Below the pieces are notes generated by a model that worked only from the letters and a program-made list of their open reading frames with translations, was not told the origin of the DNA and did not search any database. A DNA stretch of 5,513 nucleotides, taken from assembly GCA_039030915.1 (NCBI GenBank), contig JBCCDG010000190.1:1-5513 (forward strand), in the 5' to 3' direction. Position 1 is the stretch's first letter, and each line of letters starts with the position of its first letter. Below are positions 5,353-5,513 of this stretch, one piece after another. Made by a program: the position numbers and the translations under genes. The DNA is from Thermohalobaculum sp039030915. Lineage in GTDB: Bacteria; Pseudomonadota; Alphaproteobacteria; Rhodobacterales; Rhodobacteraceae.

Positions 5353-5373
5353 GCAGCGAGGCCGGACGCTTAC
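5352..5373 (-). repeat. IS66 right terminal inverted repeat
   Basis: Read on the minus strand it starts GTAAGCGTCCGG and matches the left repeat at 20 of 22 positions. It directly abuts the passenger gene stop codon, which fixes the passenger as lying inside the element. Confidence 0.9.
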
Positions 5374-5513
5374 GCTGCATCGGCCGTTCCGGCACTTGCG
5401 GGGCGACTCGGTCGCGCCGGGGCAGCTTGCGCCGCTTCTTCGTACGCACTTGCAGGCCGTGCTCGGTGTAGAGGCGGTAGGTGCGCTTGTGGTTCACGAC
5501 CAGCCCCTCACGC
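5374..5513 (-). pseudogene. IS3-family transposase OrfB fragment, interrupted by IS66
   Basis: On the minus strand, from the window edge to the IS66 end, a single frame reads REGLVVNHKRTYRLYTEHG, then LQVRTKKRRKLPRRDR and VAPQVPERPMQ, 46 residues. This is the segment of IS3-family OrfB transposases just before the integrase-type catalytic domain, which normally goes on with a RWSxDFV-like stretch. Here the frame runs straight into the IS66 repeat after the Gln, so the DDE catalytic domain is missing from this copy. The upstream part of OrfB and any OrfA lie outside the window. The missing C-terminal part is not found on the other side of the IS66 element, where the thermonuclease remnant stands instead. 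A run of TGAACC at 2384-2389 may be the last trace of the IS3 terminus. Confidence 0.82.

Larger units (their letters stand above)
2390..5373 (+). mobile_element. complete IS66-family insertion sequence with a fourth passenger gene
   Basis: The element is 2984 bp long. Its ends are inverted repeats of 22 bp (2390-2411 and 5352-5373) that match at 20 positions and begin with GTAAGCG, the typical IS66-family terminus. Inside lie tnpA, tnpB and tnpC in the usual order, all on the plus strand, and a pRiA4b ORF-3-like gene before the right end. The canonical IS66 unit is three genes and about 2.4-2.6 kb; the extra gene accounts for the larger size. The family usually makes 8-bp target duplications. 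Here the left flank ACTGAACC (2382-2389) and right flank GCTGCATC (5374-5381) agree at only five of eight positions. The insertion is therefore not a simple one, or the locus was rearranged afterwards. The transposition genes look intact, so the element may be active. Confidence 0.93.

Noticed and set aside
1..5513. CRISPR array, tRNA, rRNA or defence island
   Set aside because: No regularly spaced direct repeats, tRNA-like cloverleaf or known defence protein motifs were seen on either strand.

Overview
The window is GC-rich DNA, probably from an alphaproteobacterium of the Rhodobacterales (Rhodobacter/Paracoccus-like). I infer this from base composition, the style of the single-stranded-DNA-binding (SSB) protein and the IS66-type element. 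It reads as an accessory or plasmid-like region and may begin at a contig end. The first 47 bases are almost only C and G runs and are probably an assembly or sequencing artefact.

Layout. (1) 1-421 has no convincing gene, only two small hairpins and a good ribosome-binding site at its right edge. (2) 422-820 (+) is a small three-helix membrane protein of unknown function. (3) 834-1214 (-) and 1270-1620 (-) form a two-gene unit reading right to left. It begins with a short SSB-like OB-fold protein. It continues with a protein resembling the TSCPD domain found at the C-terminus of vitamin-B12-dependent ribonucleotide reductases. The second gene has no normal start codon but has a well-placed Shine-Dalgarno sequence in front of ATA. 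(4) 1621-2072 is non-coding and carries a possible ssb promoter. (5) 2073-2389 (+) is the broken 5' part of a secreted staphylococcal-nuclease-like (thermonuclease) gene, with a one-base frameshift and a truncation.

(6) 2390-5373 is a complete IS66-family element of 2984 bp bounded by 22-bp imperfect inverted repeats (20/22 identical, both starting GTAAGCG). It carries tnpA, tnpB and tnpC plus a fourth gene, a pRiA4b ORF-3-like (IS1096 TnpR-like) passenger. The passenger start overlaps the tnpC stop, and its stop touches the right inverted repeat. A one-base frameshift breaks it. TnpA and TnpB overlap by the same GTGA arrangement. A perfect 13-bp palindrome covers the possible tnpA start codons.

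(7) 5374-5513 (-) is an internal piece of an IS3-family OrfB transposase, cut by the IS66 right end and running off the window. The IS66 element therefore sits between a thermonuclease remnant and an IS3 remnant with no matching target duplication. This points to a nested insertion followed by deletion or recombination. I found no defence system, CRISPR array, tRNA or rRNA. The most unusual points are the four-gene IS66 architecture, the tnpA palindrome, the ATA-start gene and the mismatched IS66 flanks.
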